Shown in pieces: positions 62,970 to 64,000 of a DNA stretch of 64,000 bases. Positions within the stretch are counted from its first letter, which is position 1; the number at the start of each line of letters is the position of its first letter. A program made the position numbers and the translations under genes. The notes under the pieces were generated by a model. It was given only the letters and a program-made list of their open reading frames with translations. It searched no databases and was not told the DNA's origin. This stretch comes from Phoronis australis (lineage: Eukaryota > Phoronida > Phoronidae): the NCBI GenBank assembly GCA_002633005.1, contig NMRA01000555.1, forward strand, positions 217,867 through 281,866, given 5' to 3'.

Positions 62970-64000
62970 TACGATGGGTGACGAACTGTGCGGGAACTAG
63001 AAACTAGCGTAGTGCATGTAATGGATTTAAACTGGAATAAACTCGGTGAATTCAGGAATTGCTTTAATTTTCTGGTGCATGTAAGTCCCAAGCCTTAGTT
63101 TTCATAAAGCGTAAACATATCTTGTCGATGATCGAGTGCAGGGCCTGCGGTATCAAGGAGCATTTTCTTCAAGCTCAAAGTTTACAAATACGTCGTACTT
63201 AAATAGTAGAAATATTTCTGTTTTGTGTTTTGAAAGTTACCTTCACGTTAAATTATCTTTGATGCACCCGTCATATTATTTTGAGAAACATGGCTTGAAT
63301 TGTCATGAGGGTGATCTCCAGACGGATTTTGAAGTTATATTCTTGTCTCTATTATTGTAGCTTTATTTTTTTATTAGCCCAACCTGTGTCTCCTGTACTT
63401 TGTAACTAGTCACTAATGTTCACAAAGAATGCTCACTTAAATCTAATTTTCGCGCTTTATAAGCATTTGTTTCTGCCATTGTAATTCTCCTTGATGGACA
63501 TGGTAGTCCGACGTACTGGAATGCTCTAACTGTTTGTCGTCATATTAAAATTGTAATCTCTTGACATATTTCCTTTCAGGTGACACCATTTTAAAGCCCC
63601 GTGAAATGTGTTTTATTACATTCTGTAATCTTTCCCAGAAATACCACTGAATATACATGGAAGTGCAAAATGCGACAAAAACGTGTCGAAAGTGAGAACA
63701 CTCTCCAGGGTTTAAAATTTCCTTTTTTTAAGAGTATTTCTTCTTTTTTTGGTTTCAATATACTCTTATTTGATTCAAGTTTCTTCTTTTTTGTCTCATT
63801 TTTATCATTGTTTAGACTTTATTCCTACAAAAACGTTTATTTCTGTTAAATTTTAGAACCCAAAATTTTTCTTTCACACAAGCCTAATTATTTGTGGAAA
63901 ATTCCCCTCATTTTTGTCATTGGTCATTCCAAGTCCTGTCTGTTGCTAAATCCCATTCGGTTTCTGGCTCAATTCCTCATGCCAACGAAGAATTCAGGTA
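62970..64000. other. Intergenic, nothing recognised
   Basis: AT-rich. Two plus-strand frames of 74 and 82 codons have a low-complexity, hydrophobic composition and no known motif. Confidence 0.5.

Overview
The window is eukaryotic nuclear DNA from an invertebrate animal. It is AT-rich, has introns of about 0.2-2.3 kb, small exons with GT/AG (once GC/AG) borders, and many eroded mobile elements. A marine deuterostome (hemichordate, echinoderm or cephalochordate) would fit, but nothing here fixes the taxon.

Two protein genes can be read end to end, both on the minus strand. The larger (47889 down to 4455) has 38 coding exons. I traced every splice junction by hand and the reading frame holds throughout (5,673 nt, 1,890 residues). 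It has a Ser/Arg-rich, probably disordered N-terminus, then about 1,600 residues of nearly continuous coiled coil, then a short non-coil tail. I could not assign it to a named family; a scaffold or cytoskeletal role is only an inference. The second gene (61194 down to 57748, three exons, 318 residues) is a clear homolog of human C3orf38 (DUF4518). It lies about 10 kb upstream of the first gene on the same strand.

Layout: 1-500 intergenic, with a TIR-element copy; 1640-2210 remnant of a non-LTR retrotransposon (RNase H end plus zinc-knuckle region); 2280-4454 probable 3' flank; 4455-47889 coiled-coil gene, whose introns hold a 20-bp and a 21-bp minisatellite, a tRNA-type SINE, a LINE 3' end and a 120-bp inverted-repeat element; 49.7-50.1 kb possible first exon and promoter; 50.4-54.2 kb repeat block (foldback element, four tRNA-like units in a 2.15-kb duplication, 140-bp tandem array); 56273-56952 Penelope-like GIY-YIG remnant bounded by inverted repeats; 57748-61194 C3orf38 homolog, with a SINE in intron 1; 62.1-62.6 kb LINE 3' end; 62725-62964 G-rich TIR element with a 5-bp target duplication.

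Assembly matters here. A 155-base N run (8452-8606) sits between two near-identical 2.16-kb copies that each carry the same two exons. Using all four exons would break the frame, so this looks like two haplotypes placed in tandem. Single Ns at 42722 (inside an exon), 49151 (after poly-C) and 52859 (a repeat junction) are further weak points. I found no CRISPR, operon, complete tRNA or rRNA gene, and no strong case for an undescribed biological system. The best leads are the unassigned coiled-coil protein and the Penelope remnant with a hammerhead-like motif.
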